From: Kaistia defluvii | Lineage (GTDB): Bacteria; Pseudomonadota; Alphaproteobacteria; Rhizobiales; Kaistiaceae | Assembly: GCF_026343955.1 (NCBI RefSeq) | Contig: NZ_JAPKNI010000004.1 | Coordinates: 1 to 64,000, forward strand | Direction of reading: 5' to 3' | DNA: 64,000 bases | Shown: piece by piece, positions 9,487 to 17,692 of the stretch | Position numbering within the stretch: position 1 is the stretch's first letter | Layout: every line of letters starts with the position of its first letter | Made by a program: the position numbers and the translations under genes | Notes under the pieces: model-generated | What the model saw: only the letters and a program-made list of their open reading frames with translations | What the model was told of the DNA's origin: nothing | Databases searched by the model: none

Positions 9487-10152
9487 ATGGACGACGAACG
9501 GCAGCTCGCGCATTCGCTCTATGACGATGCGCTCGCCTTCCTGATCGGCACGCTGTTCATCGCGCTCGGCCTTGCCATGCTGAAGGCGGCGGGGCTCGGC
9601 ATCGGCGGCACGGCCGGCATCGCCTTCCTGACCAACAAGGCGACCGGGCTCGATTTCGGCAGCGTCTTTTTCGTCATCAACGTGCCGTTCTTCATCTTCG
9701 CCTATCTCGCCTTCGGCCCGCTCTACCTGCTGCGCTCGGTCATCGCGACGGCGCTGCTCTCGGTCGAGACCACCCTGCTTCCGTCCCTGCTGACCTTCGG
9801 CCATATCGAGCCGATCCTGGCGGCGGCGATGGGCGGGCTGCTGATCGGCATGGGAATGCTGTCGCTGATCCGCCACCAGGCGGGCATCGGCGGCTTCGCG
9901 ACGGCGGCGGTCTATCTGCAGGAGCGCTATGGCTGGCGGGCCGGCAAGCTGCTGATGGCGGCCGATCTCTGCGTCATGGCGGCCGCATTCCTGCTACTCC
10001 AGCCGAGCCAGGTGGCGCTCTCGGTCTTCGCCGTGATTTGCCTCAACCTCGTGCTGGCCTTCTACCACAAGCCCGGCCGCTATGCCGGCTTCGCCCGCTT
10101 CGAGCGCAACCGCAGCGCCAGGGCAGCCCTGGCGCGCTCACGCAGGGCGTGA
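9487..10152 (+). CDS. YitT/DUF161-like membrane protein
   Basis: A 221-residue integral membrane protein with five or six hydrophobic segments. The GLGIGGTAGIAFLTNKATGLDFG stretch and the second-half GMLSLIRHQAGIGGFATAAVYLQE stretch form the internally repeated pattern of the YitT (DUF161) family. Its transported substrate or role is unknown. The C-terminus is short and basic (RNRSARAALARSRRA). A GACAG-5-CTGTC inverted repeat lies at 9441-9455, just upstream of the ATG. It is convergent with the PaiB-like gene. Confidence 0.75.
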   Translation: MDDERQLAHSLYDDALAFLIGTLFIALGLAMLKAAGLGIGGTAGIAFLTNKATGLDFGSVFFVINVPFFIFAYLAFGPLYLLRSVIATALLSVETTLLPSLLTFGHIEPILAAAMGGLLIGMGMLSLIRHQAGIGGFATAAVYLQERYGWRAGKLLMAADLCVMAAAFLLLQPSQVALSVFAVICLNLVLAFYHKPGRYAGFARFERNRSARAALARSRRA

Positions 10153-10165
10153 GCCAGGCGCGGCC

Positions 10166-10801
10166 TCAGTCGGAAGCCGGCTTGTAGCGTTCAGCAACCA
10201 GCGCGGCCATCGGATGGTCGCTCTGCCGCAAGCCGTCGATGACGCCTTCGCGATCGACCGCAGGCCGGTTCTGGCTCACCTTCCATTTGCCTTCGATGCG
10301 GGAAATCGGGATCTCCAGCCCGACGATGCCTTTCATCTGCGCCGCAACGAACGGCTCCGGCGCGTCGTCGACGCTCCAGGCATGCGCCCGCGACTTCTCG
10401 CTCGCATCGGTCAGTTCGCCGACCTGCTGGCGCAGCCAGTCATTCGACTCGAGGATGCGCGGCGTGCCCCAGGCATGCACCGTGGCGTAGTTCCAGGTCG
10501 GGACTACCTTGTGGGTCTCGGCCTTGGTCGCATACCAGTTCGGCGTCACATAAGCGTTCGGCCCCTGGAACAGAACCATCGCCTCGGCGCCGGCCCGTAG
10601 CGCCGCCAACTGATCGTTGGCGCGGGCGAGATGGGCCCGCAACAGCCCTTTTTCGGAGCCGGCCGGATCGATCAGGAACGGGATCAGATTGGCCATCAGC
10701 CCGCCCTCGCCCGCCGTCACCAGCATGCCCAGCGGATGGGCGCGCATCAGCCCATGCATGACGTCGAGCCGGTCTTCACGAAAGGCGGGAGGTTGGTACA
10801 C
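10166..10801 (-). CDS. PaiB-type FMN-binding protein
   Basis: A 211-residue protein matching the PaiB family of FMN-binding split-barrel proteins, annotated in Bacillus as negative regulators of sporulation and protease genes. It begins MYQPPAFREDR and carries the FQGPNAYVTPNWYATK segment and the C-terminal IEGKWKVSQNRP stretch, both strongly conserved in the family. The length is typical (about 205-215). Whether it regulates transcription or is simply a flavoprotein in this organism is not known. No operon partner is evident; it lies upstream in orientation of the convergent YitT-like gene. Confidence 0.88.
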   Translation of the reverse strand: MYQPPAFREDRLDVMHGLMRAHPLGMLVTAGEGGLMANLIPFLIDPAGSEKGLLRAHLARANDQLAALRAGAEAMVLFQGPNAYVTPNWYATKAETHKVVPTWNYATVHAWGTPRILESNDWLRQQVGELTDASEKSRAHAWSVDDAPEPFVAAQMKGIVGLEIPISRIEGKWKVSQNRPAVDREGVIDGLRQSDHPMAALVAERYKPASD

Positions 10802-10885
10802 GGTGAACCCTCATGCGGAACGATAGGCCGATCCTGCCATCGGCCGGCAAAGGATCGCAAGGCGCCGACGCTTATGGCGCCAATT

Positions 10886-11956
10886 TCAGACGGTGTCGTT
10901 GAACCGGTATTCGTGTTCGCCGCCATCCGGATCGATCACGGTGCCGTCCTCGCGGACATAGTCCGGCCCGATCGGGACCTTGCCGTAGCCGCCGGGAATG
11001 TCGAGCACATAGGTTGGCTGGGCGAGGCCGGAGAGCCGGCCGCGCAAGGCGCGCATCAGCGCCTGCCCTTCCGCGATCGAGGTGCGGAAATGGCTGGTGC
11101 CGGGGGCGAGATCGCCATGGTGCAGGTAATAGGGCTTCACCCGCGCCTCGACGAAGCCGCGCATCAGCGCCGTCATCGTCTCGGGATCGTCATTGATGCC
11201 CTTGAGCAAAACTGTCTGGCTGACCAGCGCGATCCCGGCATCGACAAGCCGGGCGAGCGCCGCTTTGGCCTCCGCCGTCAGCTCGCGCGGGTGGTTGGCG
11301 TGGATGGCGATATAGACGGTCTTGCCGGTATTTCGCAGCGCCGCGACCAGTTCGCCGGTGATGCGCGCGGGATCGACGACCGGCACGCGCGTGTGAAAGC
11401 GCAGGATCTTGACGTGCTCGATGGCGCGGAAGCGTTCCAGCAGTTCCGCCAGACGGCGCGGCGCAATCACCAGCGGGTCACCGCCCGTAAAGACCACTTC
11501 CCAGATTTCCGGGCGCCCGCGGATATAGGCAAGCGCTGCCTCCAGTTCTTCCTCGCCCAGCATGGTCGGGCCGCCAGGGCCGACCGTCTCCCGACGGAAG
11601 CAGAAGCGGCAATAGACGGCGCAGACATGCACCAGCTTCAGCAGGACGCGGTCCTGGTAGCGATGCACCAGCCCCGGCACCGGACTATGCGCGTCGTCGC
11701 CGATCGGGTCCGCGCGTTCCTCCGGCAAGGTGGTCAGTTCGGCCGTCGTCGGCACGAACTGCGCCGCGATCGGGTCCAGCGGGTCGCTCGCGTCGATCAG
11801 CGTCGCCATGGCCGGCGTCACGGCGACGGCATAGCGCTCGGCCACGCGGTCCAGCCCTTCGCGCGCGTAAAGTGGCGCAAGGCCGGCTTCGACAAGCGCT
11901 GCGGGCGAACGCAGGGTCAGTGATTTTTCAAGCGGAATGACGGGTGAGCGCGACAT
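10886..11956 (-). CDS. epmB: EF-P (R)-beta-lysine ligation pathway: lysine 2,3-aminomutase EpmB
   Basis: A radical SAM, PLP-dependent aminomutase of 356 residues that converts lysine to beta-lysine for EF-P modification. The [4Fe-4S] SAM cluster motif CxxxCxxC is at Cys112, Cys116 and Cys119 (VCAVYCRFCF), followed by EVVFTGGDPLV. The chain is shorter than catabolic lysine 2,3-aminomutases (over 400 residues), as expected for EpmB. It lies 15 bp downstream of epmA, which ligates the product to EF-P, and both are divergent from efp, so the assignment rests on both sequence and context. Confidence 0.95.
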   Translation of the reverse strand: MSRSPVIPLEKSLTLRSPAALVEAGLAPLYAREGLDRVAERYAVAVTPAMATLIDASDPLDPIAAQFVPTTAELTTLPEERADPIGDDAHSPVPGLVHRYQDRVLLKLVHVCAVYCRFCFRRETVGPGGPTMLGEEELEAALAYIRGRPEIWEVVFTGGDPLVIAPRRLAELLERFRAIEHVKILRFHTRVPVVDPARITGELVAALRNTGKTVYIAIHANHPRELTAEAKAALARLVDAGIALVSQTVLLKGINDDPETMTALMRGFVEARVKPYYLHHGDLAPGTSHFRTSIAEGQALMRALRGRLSGLAQPTYVLDIPGGYGKVPIGPDYVREDGTVIDPDGGEHEYRFNDTV

Positions 11957-11971
11957 TCCGCACTCTTTCGG

Positions 11972-13015
11972 TCATTCCGCCGCCGGTGTCCAGATCACGG
12001 CGTCAAGACGCGGCGCGCCGGTCGCCAGCATGACCAGCCGGTCGAAGCCGAGCGCGATGCCGGATGCATCCGGCATGATGGCGAGCGCGGCGAGGAAATC
12101 CTCGTCGAGCGGGTAGCGATCGCCATAGACGCGCTCCTTCTCGTCCATCTCGGCAATGAAGCGTCGACGCTGCTCGGCCGCGTCCGTCAGTTCGCCAAAG
12201 CCGTTGGCGAGCTCGACTCCGCAGCAATAGAGCTCGAAGCGCTCGGCGACGCGCGGATCGCTGGCCTTCGGCCGGGCCAGCGCCGCCTCGACCACCGGGT
12301 ATTCGCACAGAACCGTCGGCCGGCCCTGGCCCAGATTGGGCTCTACCTTCTCGGCGATGATGCGGCTGAAAATGTCGCTCCAGCTGTCGTCATCGACAAT
12401 GCGGATCCCGGTCGCCGTCGCCTGCGCCGCCAGCCCGTCGCGGTCCGGCGCGCCGTCCTCGGCGAGTGTCGCGAGCAGGTCGATGCCCGCATGACGAAGA
12501 AAGGCGTTGGCGACCGTCAGCCGCTCGGGCTCGGCGAACGGGTCTGTCTCGAAGCCGCGATGGGTGAAGCGGCGCGTCTGGGCCGCCTCGGCGGCCGCGG
12601 CCAGAAGCGCGGCGCAATCCTCCATCAGCGTCTCGTAGGCCTCGCCGGCCCGGTACCACTCCAGCATGGTGAACTCGCAGGCATGGCGCGGACCGAGTTC
12701 ACGGTTCCGGAATACCGGGCCGAGCGTGTAGATCCGCTTTTCGCCGGCCGCCAGAAGCTTCTTGGCCGCGAATTCCGGCGAAGTATGCAGATACAGCGGT
12801 TGCCGGGTTCCGTCGGGAAACACGCGTTCGGTGGCGAAGGCGTGCAGATGCGCCTCGTTGCCGGGAGAAACCTGAAGGATGCCGCACTCGACCTCCACGA
12901 AATCCCGCCCCAGAAACCAGTTGTGCACCGCTGCCTTGATGCGCCCGCGCGTCATCAGCAAGGGACGGCGATCCGCATGGACATGCGGCGTCCACCAGGG
13001 GGATGCACGGGTCAT
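11972..13015 (-). CDS. epmA: EF-P lysine (beta-lysine) ligase EpmA (GenX/PoxA/YjeA)
   Basis: A class II aminoacyl-tRNA-synthetase paralogue of 347 residues that ligates (R)-beta-lysine to the conserved lysine of EF-P. It has the catalytic core of LysRS, with motif 2 as FRNRELGPRHACEFTMLEWY and motif 3 as GIALGFDRLVML, and lacks the N-terminal anticodon-binding OB domain, the hallmark of GenX. I chose the ATG at 13015 because the upstream 32 codons match nothing in the family. It is followed by epmB and is divergent from efp across a 142-bp intergenic region. Confidence 0.95.
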   Translation of the reverse strand: MTRASPWWTPHVHADRRPLLMTRGRIKAAVHNWFLGRDFVEVECGILQVSPGNEAHLHAFATERVFPDGTRQPLYLHTSPEFAAKKLLAAGEKRIYTLGPVFRNRELGPRHACEFTMLEWYRAGEAYETLMEDCAALLAAAAEAAQTRRFTHRGFETDPFAEPERLTVANAFLRHAGIDLLATLAEDGAPDRDGLAAQATATGIRIVDDDSWSDIFSRIIAEKVEPNLGQGRPTVLCEYPVVEAALARPKASDPRVAERFELYCCGVELANGFGELTDAAEQRRRFIAEMDEKERVYGDRYPLDEDFLAALAIMPDASGIALGFDRLVMLATGAPRLDAVIWTPAAE

Positions 13016-13157
13016 TCTCGCAGTTCTCCTGTCATGGGCACCGGGCAAGCCTGCCGGCCGCGACGAGATTCGACTGGCGCGAAGCAGCGGAATCGCTATG
13101 GTGCGCGCCATAATCGCGCCTTTGTACGGGCGCCGACGCCAATCTGAGGATTAATTC

Positions 13158-13724
13158 GTGAAGGTTATCGCCAGCCAGGTCCGCAAGGGCAACATTCTCG
13201 AAGTCGATGGCAAGCTCTACGCCGTTCTCACGGCCGAGAGCTTCCATCCCGGCAAGGGTACGCCGACGACGCAGATCGACATGCGCGGCCTCGCCGACGG
13301 CGTGAAGATCTCGAACCGCTACAAGACCACCGAACAGGTCGAGCGCGCGTTCGTCGAGGATCGCGACTTCTCCTTCCTGTTCCAGGACGGCGAAGGCTTC
13401 ACCTTCATGAACACCGACAACTACGAGCAGTTGATCGTGACGCCCGCCGTCATCGGCGACGCAGCGCCCTACCTTCAGGAAGGCATGGTCGTCCGCCTGT
13501 CGATCTTCGAAGAGCAGGCCGTCGGCATCGTGCTGCCGCAGCGCATGACACTCGAAGTCGTAGAGACGGAGCCCACCACCAAGGGCCAGACCGCCTCCTC
13601 GTCCTACAAGCCGGCGATCCTGTCGAACGGCGTCCGCTCGATGGTGCCGCCGCATATCGGCCCGGGCACGCGCATCGTCGTCCTGACGGAAGACGGCTCG
13701 TATGTCGAGCGCGCCAAGGACTGA
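13158..13724 (+). CDS. efp: Translation elongation factor P
   Basis: A tRNA-shaped protein of 188 residues that rescues ribosomes stalled on polyproline motifs. It starts at GTG 13158 ([12 protein letters not shown]), has the modification loop FHPGKGTP with the target lysine at residue 33 (Lys34 in E. coli numbering), and ends in the OB-fold domain III ([19 protein letters not shown]). The lysine lies in the PGKG context recognised by the beta-lysylation enzymes encoded by the divergent epmA-epmB pair, so this EF-P is very probably beta-lysylated rather than rhamnosylated. Confidence 0.98.
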   Translation: MKVIASQVRKGNILEVDGKLYAVLTAESFHPGKGTPTTQIDMRGLADGVKISNRYKTTEQVERAFVEDRDFSFLFQDGEGFTFMNTDNYEQLIVTPAVIGDAAPYLQEGMVVRLSIFEEQAVGIVLPQRMTLEVVETEPTTKGQTASSSYKPAILSNGVRSMVPPHIGPGTRIVVLTEDGSYVERAKD

Positions 13725-14165
13725 TACGAACACGGCTCGGGCTCGATTCCTTCGGAGATCGCGCCATTCTTTCAGCGGCGTCGGGCCCATCGCCCGGCGC
13801 CGTTCCATTTTGGCCAATCGCGGGAGCCGACCGCGACATCCCATGCCCGGCGAAGGCACGGCGCCTCAAATGTCCCCTGCCCATGAAATGACGTCGCGCC
13901 CCGGACCTGGCCTGCTGCGGCCATGCACGCAGAGCCCTTCAGGTGCTCAAAAGCCAACCTGACGTTGCGTCAATATAACAAAGCGGATTACTTCGGCACG
14001 TCGCGCGAAAACTGGCGCCTTTGCGAGCTTCCTTTTCTTCTATTGACTTGGCCGCATGTTATCCGCGACCCTACCAACATGTCAGACCGTGTTGCGCGGC
14101 AGCTATATCGGCAAATCGGTATGCTGTATTTGCATGACCGCCCCAGGACGCATTAGGCAGCATTC
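13725..14165. other. Intergenic region between efp and the GGDEF-EAL gene
   Basis: A 441-bp gap. The first part remains GC-rich; bases 13960-14150 are more AT-rich. A 77-codon frame (13923-14156) crosses it but has no ribosome binding site and no recognisable composition. I see no clear terminator after efp. Confidence 0.5.
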
Positions 14166-15677
14166 ATGTTTATCGGGGCTCTTCTTCTGGGAACGATCAC
14201 CTTTCTATTAGGTGGGCTGGGACTTTTTTTAGCACCCTTTGGCATGACAGCGAGTATCGCCCACCTGGTGATGACCGCCGGATTAGCGCTCTACGCCGTG
14301 GCGGTATATTGCCTATACCGAAATCTGTCCCGCATGCGTTGCGAACTCCAGCTTTCCATGGCCAAGCAGCAGGAACACAGCGCAGCGCATACGAGTGACC
14401 CGCTCACCGGGCTGCTGACGCGCGCCGCCTTCATGCAGGCCACCGAAGGGGCGCTCGCGCGGTGGCGGGACGGCTGCCCGGCTGTATTCGTCTTCCTGAT
14501 CGACCTGGACCGGTTTAAGGCCGTCAACGATACCCATGGCCATGCGGCGGGCGATCGAGTCCTGGCGGAAGTGGGCAAGCGCCTTGCGATGCTTACCAAT
14601 GACACCACGGTCGTCTCCCGCCTCGGCAGCGATGAATTCGCCATCCTCCTCCACGGCGGTATCGAAGGCGCCAGTGAAATCCTGGAACAGCACCTGCAGA
14701 AATGGCTGAGCAGCCCGATCGATACCCCCCAGGGCAGCATCCGGATCAGCGCCTCTGTCGGTCTGGCGATTTCCGAGCGGCGGGACCTCGATGCCGAGGC
14801 GCTGTTGCGCGCCGCCGACATGGCGCTCTATCGGGAAAAACGCATCGCCCGGAGCAAGATTGGCGCGATCCCGGCCCATTCCGATGATGATGTCGAGGAT
14901 CACAAGGCGCTCCAGGCGGACTTTCAGCGGGCTTTGGACGGCGGCGAGATCGTCCCCTATTACCAGCCCCTGATCGCGTTGGACGGGGACAGTCTGATCG
15001 GCTTCGAGGTGCTGGCACGATGGGCGCACCCGGCGCGCGGGCTCATCGCGCCAACCGCCTTCATCCCCATCGCCGAAGAGATGGGCCGTATCGGCGACCT
15101 CTTTGACAGGCTTCTGGTTCGCGCCTGCCACGACGCCCGCGCCTGGCCGTCGAACCTCCGGCTTTCGGTCAATATCTCCCCAAGCCAATTTGCCGAACCC
15201 CAGATGGCCAGCCGGATTCTCGACATTCTGGCGCGGGAGAACTTCTCGCCGGCAAGACTGGAGCTCGAAATCACCGAGAACGCCCTTGTCGACGAAGTCT
15301 CGGCGGCGCGCCTGATCCTGACGACGTTGCGGCGGGCCGGGATTTCGGTGGCCTTGGACGATTTTGGAACTGGCTATTCCAGCCTGCGTCACCTCAGCGA
15401 TCTGCCAGTCGACCGGCTGAAGATCGACCGCGAATTCGTCGAACGCGCCCAGATGAATGACGAAGGTTGGAGAATCGTGCGGGCCATCATGCAATTGGCG
15501 ACGACCTTCGATCTGGCGACCACGGCCGAAGGGATCGAGGCGCCGGAGATCCTCTCGACGCTCCGCGAACTCGGTTGCGACATCGGCCAGGGATATCTGT
15601 TCGGCAGACCCGTTTCGGCAGAGCAGACAACCGCATGGCTGCGCCGTCGCACTGCACCCATAGCGCTGGCGTCGTAG
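14166..15677 (+). CDS. Membrane-anchored GGDEF-EAL protein
   Basis: A 503-residue cyclic-di-GMP enzyme. Two N-terminal membrane helices (about 3-25 and 29-50) lead into a GGDEF domain (about 75-235) and an EAL domain (about 250-490). The GGDEF signature is GSDEF at residues 154-158, so cyclase activity is doubtful although one substitution is sometimes tolerated. The EAL domain keeps the catalytic set: EVL at 281-283, NISPSQF, EITEN, DDFGTGYSSL, KIDREFV and AEGIE, so it is probably an active phosphodiesterase. There is no sensory domain apart from the membrane anchor. Confidence 0.93.
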   Translation: MFIGALLLGTITFLLGGLGLFLAPFGMTASIAHLVMTAGLALYAVAVYCLYRNLSRMRCELQLSMAKQQEHSAAHTSDPLTGLLTRAAFMQATEGALARWRDGCPAVFVFLIDLDRFKAVNDTHGHAAGDRVLAEVGKRLAMLTNDTTVVSRLGSDEFAILLHGGIEGASEILEQHLQKWLSSPIDTPQGSIRISASVGLAISERRDLDAEALLRAADMALYREKRIARSKIGAIPAHSDDDVEDHKALQADFQRALDGGEIVPYYQPLIALDGDSLIGFEVLARWAHPARGLIAPTAFIPIAEEMGRIGDLFDRLLVRACHDARAWPSNLRLSVNISPSQFAEPQMASRILDILARENFSPARLELEITENALVDEVSAARLILTTLRRAGISVALDDFGTGYSSLRHLSDLPVDRLKIDREFVERAQMNDEGWRIVRAIMQLATTFDLATTAEGIEAPEILSTLRELGCDIGQGYLFGRPVSAEQTTAWLRRRTAPIALAS

Positions 15678-15708
15678 ACCGAAGACCGGGCCTGCAAGGC
15701 GTGGAAAA

Positions 15709-15748
15709 GCGCACGCTGCCCCGCAGCGTAGCGAAGCCCAGCGTGCGC
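15709..15748. repeat. Inverted repeat after the GGDEF-EAL gene
   Basis: 10-bp perfect arms GCGCACGCTG (15709-15718) and CAGCGTGCGC (15739-15748) with a 20-nt interior. It lies between two convergent genes and may act as a 3' hairpin, but it lacks a T-run. Confidence 0.4.
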
Positions 15749-15798
15749 CAATCCTCAAGGGGCGAAGGCCCCTGCGTGGCCTGCAGCCCCGGCGGAGG

Positions 15799-16302
15799 CT
15801 ACATCCGCACCGCGGCGTGATCGCCAACCGCCGGCTTGGCGCCTGTCACGGCTGCCGTCAGCATGATCGCGGCGGAAATGAGCTTGTTCGGCGAATCCCA
15901 GATTTCACCGCGATAAGGCGTCACGGTCAGCAGCCGGATCGCCGGATCCTCGGCAGAATCCCACCACGCCTTGGCAAATGGGGACCATAGCGCCTTGATC
16001 TTGGCGCGATCGTTGCTGAGTTCAGCCTTGCCATTGATCACGACGTATTTGCCGCCGGGAGAATCCGAGAATCCCAGCATGACGTCCGGAAACGTCTCGA
16101 GATGGCTGTAACGCGTCGCGCCCTTATCGACGAGGAAATAGAAAGCGCGGGCATCCTTGTCGACATTGGCCGTCAGCGGCCATTGTTCCATCCGTTCGCC
16201 GTTCCAGGTTGTGAACAGGGCAAACTGGATCTTCTCGGTCAGTTCCCATGCACGCTCCTCGATCTCCGCGAGCGTCTTGCCATGATCTTCTTCGTGCGCC
16301 AT
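15799..16302 (-). CDS. Pyridoxamine 5'-phosphate oxidase-fold general stress protein
   Basis: A 167-residue split-barrel flavoprotein-like protein of the general stress protein 26 type. It begins MAHEEDHGKTLAEIEERAW, and has the conserved FALFTTWNGERMEQWPLTA, FYFLVDKGATRYSHLETFP and LLTVTPYRGEIWDSP stretches. Family members bind FMN or FAD; the physiological reaction is unknown and they are often induced by stress. I selected the ATG at 16302 because the frame upstream runs antisense-like through the Omp gene. It is convergent with the GGDEF-EAL gene. Confidence 0.88.
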   Translation of the reverse strand: MAHEEDHGKTLAEIEERAWELTEKIQFALFTTWNGERMEQWPLTANVDKDARAFYFLVDKGATRYSHLETFPDVMLGFSDSPGGKYVVINGKAELSNDRAKIKALWSPFAKAWWDSAEDPAIRLLTVTPYRGEIWDSPNKLISAAIMLTAAVTGAKPAVGDHAAVRM

Positions 16303-16403
16303 CGGTGCCTCCTTGGTTCGCTGGGAAAACGCGAAGCACGGAGATTGGTTGCCGGGCGGCGGCCCATCGACGGCGCTGGAAACGCTGGGACCAACCCGAA
16401 AAC

Positions 16404-16430
16404 AAAAAGGGGCGACCCGAAGGCCGCCCC
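16404..16430 (-). terminator. Rho-independent terminator of the Omp gene
   Basis: Read on the minus strand, GGGGCGGCC, a TTCG-type loop and GGTCGCCCC are followed by TTTTTG. It starts 21 bp after the Omp stop. Confidence 0.8.
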
Positions 16431-16451
16431 GATCCGTGACGGTCAAGCAGC

Positions 16452-17171
16452 TCAGAACTTGTAGTTCAGGCCGGCCTTGAGCGTGTGGAAGCGCGTGTCC
16501 GCATCCATCTTGACGTTGGTGTCGCCGATGTTCGTGTCGAACAGGGTCTGGCTGCCGAGGTCGACATACAGATATTCGGTCTTGAGCGTGATGTTCTTGG
16601 TGATGCCGTATTCGAAACCGGCGCCAGCCGTCCAACCGTACTGGGTATCGGAGGTGGAGACACCACTGCCGTTGACATTGATGGACGACTTCACGTCGCC
16701 ATAGGCGAAACCGCCCGTACCGTAGAGCAGCAGGTTGTCGAGAGCGTAACCGACGCGACCGCGGACCGTGCCGAACCATTCGACTTCCGAACCGGCATCA
16801 AAGCCGAAGCCGGCGATGTTGCCAGAGACCTTGCCCTGATACGACGCCGCAGCGATATCAGCCTCGACGCCAACCACCCAATTGGGATTGAACTGCCAGT
16901 TGTAGCCGATCTGCGCGCCGCCGAAGCCGCCGCTGGCATCCTGCTTCAGTTCGCCGCTGGTGCCGAATCCGTCAGAGCTGATGCCGAGCGGATACTTGAA
17001 GTCACCGGCGGCGACGCCGCCATGCACACCGACGTAGAAGCCGGTCCAGTTGAACACTTCCGGAGCAGCAGCGACGGGCGCCGGCTCATAGGTCAGATCC
17101 GCAGCCTGAGCGGCAACGCCGCCCATTGCCAGAATGGAAGCCACGGTGAGAGTGCGAATTGCGAATTTCAT
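16452..17171 (-). CDS. Outer-membrane beta-barrel protein, Omp25/Omp31-like
   Basis: A 239-residue outer-membrane protein. A signal peptide (about 1-23, ending AAQA) precedes ADLTYEPAPVAAAPEVFNWTGFYVGVHGG, the typical N-terminus of rhizobial and Brucella Omp25/Omp31 proteins. Alternating beta strands with glycine turns fill the rest, and the chain ends on phenylalanine (LKAGLNYKF), the beta-barrel insertion signal. The ATG at 17171 gives a correct signal peptide; the frame upstream is non-coding. It probably adds structural stability or forms a small pore. A near-perfect dyad lies 130 bp upstream and a terminator follows. Confidence 0.93.
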   Translation of the reverse strand: MKFAIRTLTVASILAMGGVAAQAADLTYEPAPVAAAPEVFNWTGFYVGVHGGVAAGDFKYPLGISSDGFGTSGELKQDASGGFGGAQIGYNWQFNPNWVVGVEADIAAASYQGKVSGNIAGFGFDAGSEVEWFGTVRGRVGYALDNLLLYGTGGFAYGDVKSSINVNGSGVSTSDTQYGWTAGAGFEYGITKNITLKTEYLYVDLGSQTLFDTNIGDTNVKMDADTRFHTLKAGLNYKF

Positions 17172-17299
17172 TGCTGAGCCCTTTGCCCGAAGAGTTTTCC
17201 CAACCACCCGGCGGTGGCTGCCCCGTCTGGCTACATCCTCTAGCGGATGCGGCGCGCGCTGGCTGTTGCATCCGTGCATCACGCAGGGGAATATCACGC

Positions 17300-17319
17300 T
17301 AGGGAATATATGTTCCCTA
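17300..17319. promoter_or_regulatory. Dyad upstream of the Omp gene
   Basis: TAGGGAA (17300-17306) and TTCCCTA (17313-17319) are perfect 7-bp arms around 6 bases. A further GGGAATAT copy lies just left of it, at 17287-17294. The position, about 130 bp before the Omp start, fits an operator or a promoter-region regulatory site. The binding protein is unknown. Confidence 0.45.
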
Positions 17320-17692
17320 CATAATCCACGATGACATCAGAAGAAATTCGCAGCTAAGTTCCTGACTCCACTGAAGTATTTTGAATCATGATGGCAGTTC
17401 TATCCCCCCTTCATTCCGCAGGGAAAAGGCCGGGAAAACGTTCTGCCGATCGACCATCCGACCCGCGAAAGGCCTCCCCATTGCGGGGCAAGATGCTCGA
17501 TCGACGCAAGGGATAAGGAGATTCGCTCGCCGGTCCGGCGAAATGTCAGCGAGGGGTCCATCGGGATGGCGGCAGGCCAGACGGAGCGCCCCGCCGCCTC
17601 ATGGCGAGGCCAAAAATCGGCGAGGCCGAGAGTCTCCGGCGCGCTGCCTTCGGGCCTTTGGAGGCGAGCCGCCAGCCCGTCGAGCGCAAGGC
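17320..17692. other. Gene-poor region between the Omp and CorC-type genes
   Basis: About 370 bp with no supported coding region. The part near 17330-17400 is AT-richer and could hold promoter elements for the leftward Omp gene. I see nothing else. Confidence 0.5.

Noticed and set aside
13923-14156. 77-codon frame between efp and the GGDEF-EAL gene
   Set aside because: No ribosome binding site, no signal or domain, and it crosses an AT-rich promoter-like region.
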